The notes under the pieces: model-generated | Database searches by the model: none | What the model was told of the DNA's origin: nothing | What the model saw: only the letters and a program-made list of their open reading frames with translations | Shown: positions 35,081 to 43,997 of the stretch, piece after piece | How positions within the stretch are numbered: position 1 is the stretch's first letter | How the letters are laid out: every line of letters starts with the position of its first letter | Position numbers and translations under genes: made by a program | Source of the DNA: Moritella sp. PE36 | GTDB lineage: Bacteria > Pseudomonadota > Gammaproteobacteria > Enterobacterales > Moritellaceae | NCBI RefSeq assembly: GCF_000170855.1 | Contig: NZ_ABCQ01000002.1 | Coordinates: 186,001-250,000, forward strand | Direction: 5' to 3' | DNA length: 64,000 nt

Positions 35081-35334
35081 CACGATACTACCGTATCCAA
35101 CGTTGAGGGGAGAGCATCCCTATCCGACCAAATCAATTCTCAGGTCTCGACATTGACCACAATGCCTGGAAAAAGAAGAAATAAGAAATAGGAGAGATGA
35201 TTAGCTAACTGAGGAATATTAATCCCCACTTTATTGGCTTCTAAGGTGAAAGTGCTAATGTTAGTTAAATAGGATCGGTGTTTTTATTGCACCTGTGATT
35301 TGGCTTTGTTAGTCCTTCATGGCGGTTTAACATT

Positions 35335-36054
35335 ATGATTAAAATAATATACGGTTTAATTGTCTCGGCACTGATGGCACTGCTTATTTCCTGTGGCAGC
35401 GATAACATCTCAAGCGAACGAGTACCTAATGGGGTATTTAATGGTGTATTAGCGGGAGAAGATACCGTCGTATTAGTGTGGGACAATACTGCACATGTAT
35501 TAGCAACGGATGATTCCCAGTTGGAGATTAACTTTACCGTATCAAGATTAAGCTCAACCGGCAATAATTCTGATGTGACCACTAGACACGTCACTGGTCA
35601 CGGGCGTAAGTATGACAGTAATAACGATACATTCAGTGAGATTACTATTTCAGGTTCATTTACTCATACCGACATGAATACGACCTTTGAGCTGACCATT
35701 ACAGACGCTAATAATAGTGAAGATAAACTGTTCCTGTTAACCTCCTCGACATCGAATGATAGTGCAAGCTTTGCGCTGTTAGATGGGACTTATTTAATAC
35801 GGGATATAGGTGGTTTAATGGTCATTGATGATATGGGTATTATCAGCGGCTCCGATAACAATGATTGTGAATATGAAGGTGATGTCGAGATCCCAGATCC
35901 AAACATCAACATCTATCAAGTTTTTATGACTGTGCGTAATTGTTCATTGAATGGCCACTATACTGGGTTAGGGACTCTTGATCAGTCGATTGATACTTTT
36001 ATGTTTAGTATGATTAATACCGAGCGGTTACTTCAATATAACTTGCAACGATAA
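35335..36054 (+). CDS. Putative lipoprotein, unknown function
   Basis: 239 residues. The signal peptide ends with the lipobox LISC, Cys20, followed by GSDN; the +2 Gly suggests outer-membrane sorting. The mature part is rich in Asn, Asp, Ser and Thr with a beta-strand pattern and contains three Cys. I recognise no domain. It is isolated: the hydrolase gene ends 250 bases before, and a bidirectional terminator follows. Confidence 0.7.
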   Translation: MIKIIYGLIVSALMALLISCGSDNISSERVPNGVFNGVLAGEDTVVLVWDNTAHVLATDDSQLEINFTVSRLSSTGNNSDVTTRHVTGHGRKYDSNNDTFSEITISGSFTHTDMNTTFELTITDANNSEDKLFLLTSSTSNDSASFALLDGTYLIRDIGGLMVIDDMGIISGSDNNDCEYEGDVEIPDPNINIYQVFMTVRNCSLNGHYTGLGTLDQSIDTFMFSMINTERLLQYNLQR

Positions 36055-36096
36055 CAGTAATATAGATTACAACAATAACAGCCAATAGTTGATAAA

Positions 36097-36124
36097 GCCC
36101 ATTGCTGTAACTAAGGCAATGGGC
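36097..36124. terminator. Bidirectional terminator
   Basis: GCCCATTGC (36097-36105) and GCAATGGGC (36116-36124): perfect 9-bp stem, 10-base loop, with TTTATC on the minus-strand exit side. It separates the convergent lipoprotein and FMN-reductase genes. Confidence 0.75.
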
Positions 36125-36136
36125 CCGTAACCGCTA

Positions 36137-36670
36137 TTACTTCAAATGATCCAAATGACTGACAGCGTCTTGCAGTTGCTCATTAAGTTCTGCATGTTTC
36201 AATATTTTTTTCTCGCTATCGAAATTGTCATAAAAACTGGGAATAGCCAGGCTAGCTTTAACAACCCCACTAAAATAAGGGGCCGATTGTACTGCGGTCG
36301 CTAATACTGACGTACCACCCATCGAACCTGGTGATGTTGATAACAGCACCATGGGTTTGTTTTGAAAAACTTTCGGTTCGATACGCGAGCACCAGTCAAA
36401 AATGTTTTTATAAGCCACAGTATAAGAGCCATTATGTTCCGCAAAGGCAATAAGAATGCCGCAACTTCCCGCTATTTTAGCCAAAAAATCTTTAGCCAGT
36501 TGTGGATGACCGATCTCTTCTTCTTTATCCTGACCGTACAAAGGTAATTCATAATCATTGAGGTCTAATATTTCAACCTGTACATTTTTCAATAAGCTGG
36601 CGCTGTACTCAACCAGTTGCCTGTTAATAGATTTGCTATGATTGGTTGCCGCGAACGCAATAATTTTCAT
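36137..36670 (-). CDS. NAD(P)H-dependent FMN reductase family protein
   Basis: 177 residues from the ATG at 36670, with AGGTGG close upstream (an in-frame GTG at 36679 is inside that ribosome site). The flavodoxin-like fold is shown by IIAFAATNHSKSINRQLVEY, EHNGSYTVAYKNIFDWCSRI and LLSTSPGSMGGTSVL (FMN phosphate loop and the flavin-binding second loop). It reduces FMN or quinones with NAD(P)H; the specific role is unknown. It is followed 110 bases away by an Lrp-type gene on the same strand. Confidence 0.85.
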   Translation of the reverse strand: MKIIAFAATNHSKSINRQLVEYSASLLKNVQVEILDLNDYELPLYGQDKEEEIGHPQLAKDFLAKIAGSCGILIAFAEHNGSYTVAYKNIFDWCSRIEPKVFQNKPMVLLSTSPGSMGGTSVLATAVQSAPYFSGVVKASLAIPSFYDNFDSEKKILKHAELNEQLQDAVSHLDHLK

Positions 36671-36782
36671 ATTTTCCACCTGTATTTTTCACCTGTATGC
36701 TCCACAGGAAATAGTGAAACCAAGTTAATTCTGGTACAACAATTGGCAGAGGTCAAAATGAAATACTCAATATGTCCTATCG

Positions 36783-37247
36783 CTAATCGGGGATAATCGC
36801 ACAGGTATCGTATTTGACTCGGTTCATCGAAATCTGGGTTTTAAAATTCTTCATATTCGGTTCACTGTATAAGTGACGTAGGCAAAAATCATCATACTGC
36901 TGCATATTTTCAACTGTCACCAATAACACAAAATCCACGTCACCCGTGACTTGATAACATTCTCTGACTTCGCTGGCCAAGCGGATATGTTTAATAAAAC
37001 CATCATTCAGATCTAATCTATCTCGTTCCATTTCCACATTTACAATCATGTGTAAACACGCACCGAGTTTGTCTTGGTTTAGCAATACCACCTGGCTGGC
37101 TATAATACCTTCACTTTTTAACTTCTTCACACGCTTAAAACAAGCCGGAGGCGATAAACCAATCAGAGAAGCAAGTTGGAGATTACTCACCGAGGCATCT
37201 TGCTGTAACTGGCGCAAAATGGCTTTATCAATCCGATCGAGAAACAT
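36783..37247 (-). CDS. Lrp/AsnC-family transcriptional regulator
   Basis: 154 residues. N-terminal helix-turn-helix: QQDASVSNLQLASLIGLSPP followed by ACFKRVKKLKSEGII. C-terminal RAM (effector) domain: VNVEMERDRLDLNDGF and CYQVTGDVDFVLLVTV. It probably senses an amino acid or small metabolite. The gene is divergent from a membrane protein gene (37380), about 130 bases away, which is the likely target. Confidence 0.92.
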   Translation of the reverse strand: MFLDRIDKAILRQLQQDASVSNLQLASLIGLSPPACFKRVKKLKSEGIIASQVVLLNQDKLGACLHMIVNVEMERDRLDLNDGFIKHIRLASEVRECYQVTGDVDFVLLVTVENMQQYDDFCLRHLYSEPNMKNFKTQISMNRVKYDTCAIIPD

Positions 37248-37379
37248 AATTAACTTAACCTTGGTAAATAAGAAATATATAGAAACATTTGTACCTGATT
37301 ATTGAAATAATTTCTAGCAGCTTGCATATAATAGACGCCATAAAACATTAATTAACCTCACAGACATGGAAACAGTCAC

Positions 37380-38333
37380 ATGCTAACAAGCTTAAAATCT
37401 TTATTTCTCGACGTCGGGCGTGTTTATCTCACACTGCTTAAAGTCATGGTACCCGCGCTTATTATCGTTAAAGTATTAGATATGATTGGCGGTACTGTGT
37501 GGTTAGGAAAGCTGTTAGCGCCGCTGATGAGCTTGGTTGGTTTACCCGAAGCGATGGGCTTGGTATGGGCAACTGCTATGCTCACCAATATCTATACGGG
37601 AATGGCGGTATTTTTTGATTTAGCTGGCGACAATCCACTCACCGTCGCCCAAGTATCAGTCCTTGGCATCATGATGCTACTCGCACATGCATTACCTATT
37701 GAAGGTGCTGTCGCTAAACTATCGGGTATCTCTTGGCGCGTAACCTTACCACTACGCATTGGCGGCGGTTTTATACTGGGTATGATCACCAATCAAGTGT
37801 ATCTACTGGGAAACTGGCAGCAGCAACCTGCCGAGATCGTTTGGCAACCGACCCCCGCCTCATCAAGTTTGTTTGATTGGGGAATAGCGCAATTAACCAT
37901 GTTGGCCTCTATCTTTTTTATCATTGCCGCATTGATGATATTACTGCGGTTATTAAAATGGTGTGGTATCGAAAAACTGATCCAAGCCCTGCTATCGCCG
38001 TTTTTAAAAGCCTTAACCATAGGTAAAGAAACCACCAATGTCTGTGTGATTGGTTTAGTTTTGGGCTTAAGTTTTGGTGCCGGATTATTAATTGATGAGG
38101 CGCGTACAGGTAAAATCAGTAAGCGTGATATTTTCCTCGCGGTATGCTTTTTAGGATTAACCCACAGCATTATTGAAGATACTATTTTGATCTTATTATT
38201 AGGTGCTGACTTGATGTCTGTTTTATGGGGGCGTTTGCTGTTTGGTTTTATTGTTATTGCAATATTAGCGCGTTTTATCGAGCAAAAATCTCCTTCCTGC
38301 TCGACCAATAAACCAATTGAAAAGGTTTCTTAA
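37380..38333 (+). CDS. Nucleoside-recognition (Gate) domain membrane protein
   Basis: 317 residues with about eight predicted membrane helices. The sequence AMLTNIYTGMAVFFDLAG and the SFGAGLLIDEARTGKISKRD loop are typical of the nucleoside-recognition domain permease-like family (SpmA/YjiH-like). It probably moves a small solute, possibly amino-acid related given the divergent Lrp gene. Substrate unknown. It ends 6 bases before the convergent ChaN-like gene. Confidence 0.78.
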   Translation: MLTSLKSLFLDVGRVYLTLLKVMVPALIIVKVLDMIGGTVWLGKLLAPLMSLVGLPEAMGLVWATAMLTNIYTGMAVFFDLAGDNPLTVAQVSVLGIMMLLAHALPIEGAVAKLSGISWRVTLPLRIGGGFILGMITNQVYLLGNWQQQPAEIVWQPTPASSSLFDWGIAQLTMLASIFFIIAALMILLRLLKWCGIEKLIQALLSPFLKALTIGKETTNVCVIGLVLGLSFGAGLLIDEARTGKISKRDIFLAVCFLGLTHSIIEDTILILLLGADLMSVLWGRLLFGFIVIAILARFIEQKSPSCSTNKPIEKVS

Positions 38334-38339
38334 ACGAGT

Positions 38340-39368
38340 TTACTCAATACAAGTTAACTTGTCATTACGCTTAGATAAGCCCTTAAATGATGCCATCATG
38401 TTGGCTTCTTTCACGAACTTCTTAGGTGGCGTAATCACCTGAAGGCGATAGTCGCTTGATGACGTTGCAGTTGACGTCATCGCGCTATTCACGTTTACAG
38501 GCGTAACAATAACCACGTTCAACTCGGGTGCGCGCGCCAAAATACTGGCCGCCGTCCCCAAGCCATTCTCGGTATGGAATTTACCGGCAATATGCATGAC
38601 TTGTTTATGGGGGTTAGTCGCCAAATAGTTAACAATACTTTCAGCCATGGTTTCATCCCACGTCACTTGCGAAGCAAATTTATGCTCATTTTGGCTTTCA
38701 TCACCATGATGCATCGACGCCATAAAATGGGTTTTGTACGGTGAGTCTTGGGTATTGATATTCGCCGCTAACCACGTGCGTTCATCCGCAGGTAATTTGT
38801 CCACATAGCTAATACCTTCTTTGCCGATACAACGGATGATATTTTTCGGTGCATTGGCAGCGATAATATCTATTTCCTTGGTCTTTGCTAGCTCAACAAG
38901 CGGACGATAATCACTGTTATAATTTGGCCAAGTATTCGCTTGTTTTATTAGCGTCCCTTCCCCTATTTCACCCGCTAAGTAAGCATTCACAATCGCTTGT
39001 TTATCGCGAGTAAACTGCTCCATTGATAGGGTCACATTGCCGTTAGCCGCAATCATGGCTTGTAATAATTCAGTTTGAAAGCGATGAATACCAGCATGAG
39101 TATGCCACTCACCCACCAGCACCACATCGGCATTTTGAATGTCTGCAACAAAGTCTTTTAAGTTAATATCCTGACCCGATGGCGACTGTAAATCATAGTC
39201 ATAGTAAGTAGTCACTTCCGATGAGATGAACGTTTTATCCACCACTCCCAAGGAGGGATTGATTGTGCAACCAGCAAGTATGGAAACAAGTACGGCACTG
39301 ATACAACTGCGTTTATAATTTTTGAATACAGGTACTGATGGAGAAGATAGTTGAGAAAAAGTAAACAT
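38340..39368 (-). CDS. ChaN-family haem-binding lipoprotein
   Basis: 342 residues from the ATG at 39368, selected because AGGGTG lies 6 bases upstream and the lipobox SILAGC (Cys34) fits a type II signal peptide; the longer frame starting at 39518 would run through the LysR gene end. The domain begins DVVLVGEWHTHAGIHRFQTE and carries the SMEQF and NAPKNIIRCIGKEG segments, plus HIAGKFHTENGLG near the C-terminus, all ChaN-like. ChaN proteins bind haem dimers in the periplasm for iron uptake. No other haem transport genes are visible here. Confidence 0.85.
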   Translation of the reverse strand: MFTFSQLSSPSVPVFKNYKRSCISAVLVSILAGCTINPSLGVVDKTFISSEVTTYYDYDLQSPSGQDINLKDFVADIQNADVVLVGEWHTHAGIHRFQTELLQAMIAANGNVTLSMEQFTRDKQAIVNAYLAGEIGEGTLIKQANTWPNYNSDYRPLVELAKTKEIDIIAANAPKNIIRCIGKEGISYVDKLPADERTWLAANINTQDSPYKTHFMASMHHGDESQNEHKFASQVTWDETMAESIVNYLATNPHKQVMHIAGKFHTENGLGTAASILARAPELNVVIVTPVNVNSAMTSTATSSSDYRLQVITPPKKFVKEANMMASFKGLSKRNDKLTCIE

Positions 39369-39486
39369 ATAACACCCTAATAATAGCGACCACCAATAGT
39401 AATGCATCTCACTTACAATGACAAATGGCGTATTATATCGCCCTTTAAATAATAAGCATTCATACAGGGCTCGATTTAAAATTCGC

Positions 39487-40362
39487 TTATGACAGCAAAC
39501 ATTGCTTCGTCGCAGCAATAACTGTTTTCACGCGACTCGGTATAAACTTATTTAAGTGCCCCCCAAGATACAAGGTTTCAGCAACAGGTATTGCGAGATG
39601 GTGGATCGTCACCTTTTCTGGTGAAGGGAAAGCAGCGACCGCATGTGCAGGCAATACCGTAAAACCAAGTCCCATACTCACAGGTTCTAAGATCAGATTT
39701 ATCTGATTAGAAAACCCCGTTTTTTTAAACTGATTATAATGTTTAAACTCTGGATAATTAACCCCTAATAGCAAGCTCGAATGGTAAGCACCATCAGGAT
39801 GATCAATAAAGCCTAATTGCGTTAATACTTGCCAACTTGGATCAACTACATCGGCAGGCGTCACTAACAATAACGCTTCTTCAGCAACTGGTTTCAGGCT
39901 CACTTCTGCTAATGTCGATGCGCGAGTCATAAAGCCAATATCAACACTGTGTTCGGCAATGGCTTTTTCTATCGCGGCATTCGGCGCAAAGCGATAATCA
40001 ATCACCAATTTCGGGTGCTCAGCTTGCAACGTCAGTAAATAACGATATAACTTCAAACCAATACTACCGGGTGACATAACTCTGACCAGACCTTCAAAAT
40101 CAGGGTCGGTCGTCACTCGTTGCTCGAGCTCAGATAATGAGTTAATGATCTGTTTACCTTCCACGTATAAGCGCTGACCCGCATCAGTGAGGGTGAACTG
40201 CTTACCTTCACGGATCAGTAAGTCTTGGCCTAACTGCGTTTCCAATTTTCGGATATGCTGGCTAATACCCGATTGGGTCATGTTGAGGCGATCTGCACTA
40301 CGGGTAAAATGGCCGACTTCCACTAGCGTACAAAAACTACGAAGTAAAACAGGATTAATCAT
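39487..40362 (-). CDS. LysR-family transcriptional regulator
   Basis: 291 residues. Helix-turn-helix: LLRSFCTLVEVGHFTRSADR and LNMTQSGISQHIRKLETQLG; then a typical effector domain (VRVMSPGSIGLKLYRY and so on). Its last residues run just short of the ChaN-like gene region on the same strand. Adjacent to RsuA by 5 bases upstream, so co-transcription with rsuA is possible. Confidence 0.9.
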   Translation of the reverse strand: MINPVLLRSFCTLVEVGHFTRSADRLNMTQSGISQHIRKLETQLGQDLLIREGKQFTLTDAGQRLYVEGKQIINSLSELEQRVTTDPDFEGLVRVMSPGSIGLKLYRYLLTLQAEHPKLVIDYRFAPNAAIEKAIAEHSVDIGFMTRASTLAEVSLKPVAEEALLLVTPADVVDPSWQVLTQLGFIDHPDGAYHSSLLLGVNYPEFKHYNQFKKTGFSNQINLILEPVSMGLGFTVLPAHAVAAFPSPEKVTIHHLAIPVAETLYLGGHLNKFIPSRVKTVIAATKQCLLS

Positions 40363-40367
40363 TACGT

Positions 40368-41057
40368 TTATGCTCCAAATGAATTTACTTCTCTATCGGT
40401 TAAATAACGCCACTGCCCGACTTCAACATCCAACTGTATTGCACCAATTTTTTCACGGTGTAGACTCACAACTCGATTCCCCACAGCCGAAAACATGCGT
40501 TTTACCTGATGGAATTTACCTTCAGTGATAGTCAGTAATACTTCTTTCGATGAGACAACCTCTAAGATTGCCGGACGGGTTAATTGCTGTTCGCCTTGTA
40601 ATTGCACGCCATGGGCAAATTTAGCCACGACATCATCGCCAATAGGGCGCGATAAGCCAACACGATAAACTTTCTGACAATGTTTGGTTGGGGTAATAAT
40701 ATTAAATGACCAACGGCCATCATCTGTCACTAATACTAGTCCGGTAGTATCGGCATCCAATCGTCCGGCAACATGTAATTCTGATGCATTTTCAACATCG
40801 ATATAATTAAATAATGACGGGTAAGCTTCATCAATATTAGAGCAAATAGTATCCGCAGGTTTGTGCAAGAGGATATAACGGGACGGCCTTGCGGTGAGCA
40901 CCTCGCCATTAAAACTGATGTGGTTGTTTTCATGTACTTGTGTAGCAACATCTAAAATGACATCGTGATTAACCGATACACAGCCGCCAGTGATCATAGC
41001 GGTTGCGTCGACTCGGGTTAACTCGGTACTTTTACAAACAAACTTATCAAGACGCAT
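40368..41057 (-). CDS. rsuA: RsuA-family pseudouridine synthase (16S rRNA)
   Basis: 229 residues. N-terminal S4 RNA-binding domain (MRLDKFVCKSTELTRVDATA), then the catalytic motif VAGRLDADTTGLVLVTDDG with Asp101 as nucleophile, and TEGKFHQVKRMFSAVGNRV near the C-terminus. RsuA makes pseudouridine 516 in 16S rRNA. Adjacent family members RluE/RluF look similar, so the rRNA target is inferred. A terminator lies between this gene and the cbiM-like gene upstream. Confidence 0.87.
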   Translation of the reverse strand: MRLDKFVCKSTELTRVDATAMITGGCVSVNHDVILDVATQVHENNHISFNGEVLTARPSRYILLHKPADTICSNIDEAYPSLFNYIDVENASELHVAGRLDADTTGLVLVTDDGRWSFNIITPTKHCQKVYRVGLSRPIGDDVVAKFAHGVQLQGEQQLTRPAILEVVSSKEVLLTITEGKFHQVKRMFSAVGNRVVSLHREKIGAIQLDVEVGQWRYLTDREVNSFGA

Positions 41058-41129
41058 TAACAGAATTCTATAATCAGATAAAGACCGCTATTATCCGTGT
41101 TCTCATGATTAAGTAAAATAATTAATCTG

Positions 41130-41162
41130 CTTGCCCTCTCTAATATTTATAGAGAGGGCAAG
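41130..41162 (-). terminator. Terminator after the cbiM-like gene
   Basis: CTTGCCCTCTCT (41130-41141) and AGAGAGGGCAAG (41151-41162): perfect 12-bp stem, 9-base loop; the downstream minus-strand sequence is only partly T-rich. Confidence 0.65.
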
Positions 41163-41192
41163 TGATATTAACCGCAATCGGATTTATTATAT

Positions 41193-41873
41193 TTAGCTTG
41201 CTGCACTAAACACACGGTTTGCAATGAATGGCGTGTTGGCAAGTTTAGGGAACTGCTTGGCAAGCGCTAATACAGCCAAATCAACGAATGGTTCGACAAT
41301 AATGACCGTCATGTATGCTAATCCAAAAGAAGAGATAGAGGCGACATTTTCAGCGCCAAAACCTTGGCCATAGAACGCCCAAAAACCAACCCAAGAAACG
41401 ATACCACCTTGGTAAGCAGTAGACAGTTTAAATGCTTGTGAATAAGACAGGTCTTTATAAGCGGTTTTAGGATCAATGATCTTTTTAGCCAGATAAGACA
41501 TAACAACTAACGGCATAATTAACGTCGTTACATTCATGCCAAACTGAGGTAAATCAAACGGTGCAAAAAATACGCCCTGAATTAACAAGCCCATAATGAG
41601 ACCAATGGCAGCAGGCGCAATCCCAAAGATAAGGAGTAATGTCGACCCCATAATGAGATGTACTTCCGATACCCCAACAGCTTCATGTGGCAACACTTCA
41701 AAAGACAGAAAGACACAAATAATGGCGAGTAACGACTTGAATAATAAAGACGTCATCCCCTGGTCTTTAATATGTTCCCATGTAAATTTGGCACTTAATC
41801 CAATCGCTGCACCAGCAGAAATATAAGACAGTCCAACTTTACTTGCTTCAACCATTCCTGGTTCAATATGCAT
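41193..41873 (-). CDS. CbiM-like ECF transporter component under cobalamin riboswitch
   Basis: 226 residues with about six membrane helices. It starts MHIEPGMVEASKVG, keeping the N-terminal Met-His that ligates the metal in CbiM/NikM, and has SEVHLIMGSTLLLIFGIAPA typical of the family. CbiM with CbiN is the substrate-capture part of cobalt (or nickel) ECF importers, which also need the CbiQ membrane and CbiO ATPase proteins. None of these are next to it, so partners must be encoded elsewhere or the protein works without them. Control by a B12 riboswitch (42046-42176) supports cobalt uptake. The ATG has a GAGGAA ribosome site. Confidence 0.82.
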   Translation of the reverse strand: MHIEPGMVEASKVGLSYISAGAAIGLSAKFTWEHIKDQGMTSLLFKSLLAIICVFLSFEVLPHEAVGVSEVHLIMGSTLLLIFGIAPAAIGLIMGLLIQGVFFAPFDLPQFGMNVTTLIMPLVVMSYLAKKIIDPKTAYKDLSYSQAFKLSTAYQGGIVSWVGFWAFYGQGFGAENVASISSFGLAYMTVIIVEPFVDLAVLALAKQFPKLANTPFIANRVFSAAS

Positions 41874-42045
41874 AACTTTTCCTCGTAATTTAAAATATAA
41901 TAAAATACGAAAGAACGACGACAGGGGTCAACTATAACTAGCATATGAACAATATAACTAGAATAAGTAAAATATAACTAAAATATGTAGCTAATAACCA
42001 CTTGCCCAAGCCCTCCGCTTGTTCACGTTATTCTTAAATTCTTAA

Positions 42046-42176
42046 GGTCGGTCTCCGGACTTATGAATAATAAAACATTCAATTACCGTTGCGGGGGCAG
42101 CGTTGGATTCACACCAACTTCCCTGCTGAATTTAAGTAAAAACTCAGCACCAGAAGAACAAGCGAGGAAGCTACAC
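42046..42176 (-). promoter_or_regulatory. Cobalamin (B12) riboswitch
   Basis: Read on the minus strand: GGTGCTGAG, then AGGGAAGTTGGTGTGAATCC, AACGCTGCCCCCGCAACGGT and the closing B12-box-like AAGTCCGGAGACCGACC (42062-42046). These are the conserved core elements of the cobalamin riboswitch. It lies about 170 bases upstream of the cbiM-like gene and should repress it when adenosylcobalamin is abundant. The rest of the 490-base gap (41874-42365) is AT-rich with no gene. Confidence 0.93.
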
Positions 42177-42365
42177 ATTTTTTTCATTGCCGTCAATTTA
42201 AAGGCGAAAACATAAAACACAGTTAAATCAGAATAAGTATTTGAAAAAAATAAAAAATAAGCATTATAAATTAATTCAACACAGCCATTCAGGCTAAATG
42301 GAATGAAAACTAAAAGTATAAAGATTTTTATAATAATTATAAAACCTTAACTCGTTTAAAAATCG

Positions 42366-43286
42366 CTACAATACCGATTCTAACCGGGGATGTAAGTGCG
42401 TCTGTAACACTTCTAATACCTTCTTTCTTAACCATTGTAAGGCCGGATCTCGGTCATTACGTAAATGCCAAGACATTGATACCGGACCAGGTGCTAAGTC
42501 AAAAGGTAACTTGCGGACAACTAACCGACCAGCTTTAACACTGTCTAAGATCACCGGTAATGGAATAGTTGTGATCAAGTCCGAGTTCTCCAGTAACTTA
42601 GGTAAGTTATAGCAATGATTAACCGTCATCGCGATACGTCGTTCAAGGCCATGTTTGCTTAATATGGTATCAACACCACCGGATGCATCGCCCGACAATG
42701 ACATCAATAAGTGCTCCGCTTGCGCAAATGTGGTTAAGTCTAAGGTTTGATTGACCAACGGATGTTCGGGCCGCATTACGCAGACAAAATGGTTATCAAA
42801 CAGCCATTGCGTCTTCACTCTCTCATTACTGCCTTCGTAATAATCGAGCACCATATCAACATCTGCATCCAATAATAATCGTTCACCATTTACAACATAG
42901 GGCACGGCATGAATATTGATATCAGGCGCTTGCTCCTCAATCAATTTTCGTAATGGCAGCCAAAATATATCAACCATCCAATCTGTCAGCGCAATACGAA
43001 AAGTGCGCTTGATACCACGAATATCAAATACCTGCTGCTGAGTCGCGTTTTTGATCGAATGTAACGGCGCTTCAATATCTCGCCACATCGTTTCGGCAAA
43101 AGGAGTTGGCCGTATCCCCCGCCCTTTTTTAACAAATAATGGGTCCTGCCAAACATGGCGCATACGAGAAACAGCATTAGACACAGATGGCTGTGTCATC
43201 GATAACCGTTGTGCAGCAAGCGTAATGGATTGCTCTTGCATGATGGCATCAAAAATAACCATCAAATTTAGATCTACATTTGCCAT
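42366..43286 (-). CDS. LysR-family transcriptional regulator
   Basis: 306 residues from the ATG at 43286 (MANVDLNLMVIFDAIMQEQS), which matches the LysR N-terminus. The frame continues 49 codons further upstream, but that extension has no homology and overlaps the fragment of an alcohol dehydrogenase on the other strand. DNA-binding helix AQRLSMTQPSVSNAVSRMRH; effector domain with TVNHCYNLPKLLENSD. It resembles the NodD/LeuO-like subgroup. Target unknown; the adjacent oxidoreductase remnant may once have been divergently paired with it. Confidence 0.87.
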   Translation of the reverse strand: MANVDLNLMVIFDAIMQEQSITLAAQRLSMTQPSVSNAVSRMRHVWQDPLFVKKGRGIRPTPFAETMWRDIEAPLHSIKNATQQQVFDIRGIKRTFRIALTDWMVDIFWLPLRKLIEEQAPDINIHAVPYVVNGERLLLDADVDMVLDYYEGSNERVKTQWLFDNHFVCVMRPEHPLVNQTLDLTTFAQAEHLLMSLSGDASGGVDTILSKHGLERRIAMTVNHCYNLPKLLENSDLITTIPLPVILDSVKAGRLVVRKLPFDLAPGPVSMSWHLRNDRDPALQWLRKKVLEVLQTHLHPRLESVL

Positions 43287-43337
43287 ATCATTGTTTTTAT
43301 TAAGTAACAGATAACAACCAGTGTAATTTAACATATT

Positions 43338-43511
43338 GACAACATCAATACTCAGTGTTGGTGGGTAACACCGAACGCGACCGATTTGCAAAGCATTGCC
43401 ACACTCATCGACAATGGCCAGATGAGCGTACACATAGATAGAGTGTTTCCATTAGAAGATGCTAAGCAAGCGCATGCACTCAATGAGTTACAGCGCGCAC
43501 GTGGAAAAATC
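43338..43511 (+). pseudogene. C-terminal fragment of a zinc-type alcohol dehydrogenase/quinone oxidoreductase
   Basis: Translating the plus strand in one frame gives NINTQCWWVTPNATDLQSIA, then TLIDNGQMSVHIDRVFPLED and AKQAHALNELQRARGKI. This is the end of an MDR-superfamily oxidoreductase (compare the usual ...LIDxGKLxVHxDxVFPLxxAxxAHxxxExGxARGKIV ending). Only about 58 residues remain, with no start codon and no cofactor domain; after GKI the frame runs antisense into the neighbouring gene. Interpreted as a deletion remnant. An intact MDR gene is present at 50942. Confidence 0.6.
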
Positions 43512-43533
43512 GAGCGACAGTTATCGCTTAAGT

Positions 43534-43851
43534 TCAACCGACAAGCTTATAAGACACCACATATAACTGTTCAATACCCGGGTAAATATCTTGGATCACG
43601 TCTTTCAGTACGGCTAATGTCATGTTTTCTTGCTCGGCATGAAAGTTAGACAGCTCAGTAAATAAAATAGGCTCTACAGCGAGGATGGATAGTTGGCAAA
43701 ACTCACGGCCACCTTCTAACGTAGAAACCGTCACAGTCGAACCCGGGACATAATTATTTTCAGATTCATCACGAATGGTAATGGTTTTTTTACCAGAAAG
43801 AATGTCAGTTTCAAAACGTTCGAAAAAGGTCATGGTGGTTGGTTGTGTCAT
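43534..43851 (-). CDS. yqfB: N4-acetylcytidine amidohydrolase (YqfB, ASCH domain)
   Basis: 105 residues, the same as E. coli YqfB. FFERFETDILSGKKTITIRD (Lys and Thr of the active site), HAEQENMTLAVLKDVIQDIY (with the catalytic Glu) and PGIEQLYVVSYKL at the end align with YqfB throughout. It hydrolyses N4-acetylcytidine to cytidine and acetate in the cytoplasm. It lies between an alcohol-dehydrogenase remnant and the PACE transporter gene. Confidence 0.93.
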   Translation of the reverse strand: MTQPTTMTFFERFETDILSGKKTITIRDESENNYVPGSTVTVSTLEGGREFCQLSILAVEPILFTELSNFHAEQENMTLAVLKDVIQDIYPGIEQLYVVSYKLVG

Positions 43852-43955
43852 GATGATTTCAACTATAAAGATAAGAGATAGTTATTGTATCAACAGAAAA
43901 CTGCATTGCGCTAATATTTATGTATAAACGCTATTTAAGGTTGGAAAAGAGTAAA

Positions 43956-43983
43956 CAAAAACGGTGACTACATTTAGCCACCG
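43956..43983 (-). terminator. Terminator after the PACE transporter gene
   Basis: On the minus strand CGGTGGCT pairs with AGTCACCG (43983-43976 and 43969-43962) with one mismatch, followed by TTTTTGTTT. Confidence 0.75.
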
Positions 43984-43997
43984 CTTTATAAATTGGC

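Noticed and set aside
38340-39518. 392-residue ChaN-like protein starting at 39518
   Set aside because: The first 50 codons overlap the end of the LysR gene and lack a signal sequence; the ATG at 39368 has a ribosome site and gives a proper lipoprotein signal.
42366-43433. 355-residue LysR starting at 43433
   Set aside because: The extra 49 residues have no LysR homology; the ATG at 43286 gives a standard N-terminus.
43386-43649. 87-codon plus-strand frame as a gene
   Set aside because: Only its first part resembles the end of an alcohol dehydrogenase; the rest is antisense to the YqfB-like gene, and the start is TTG without a ribosome site.
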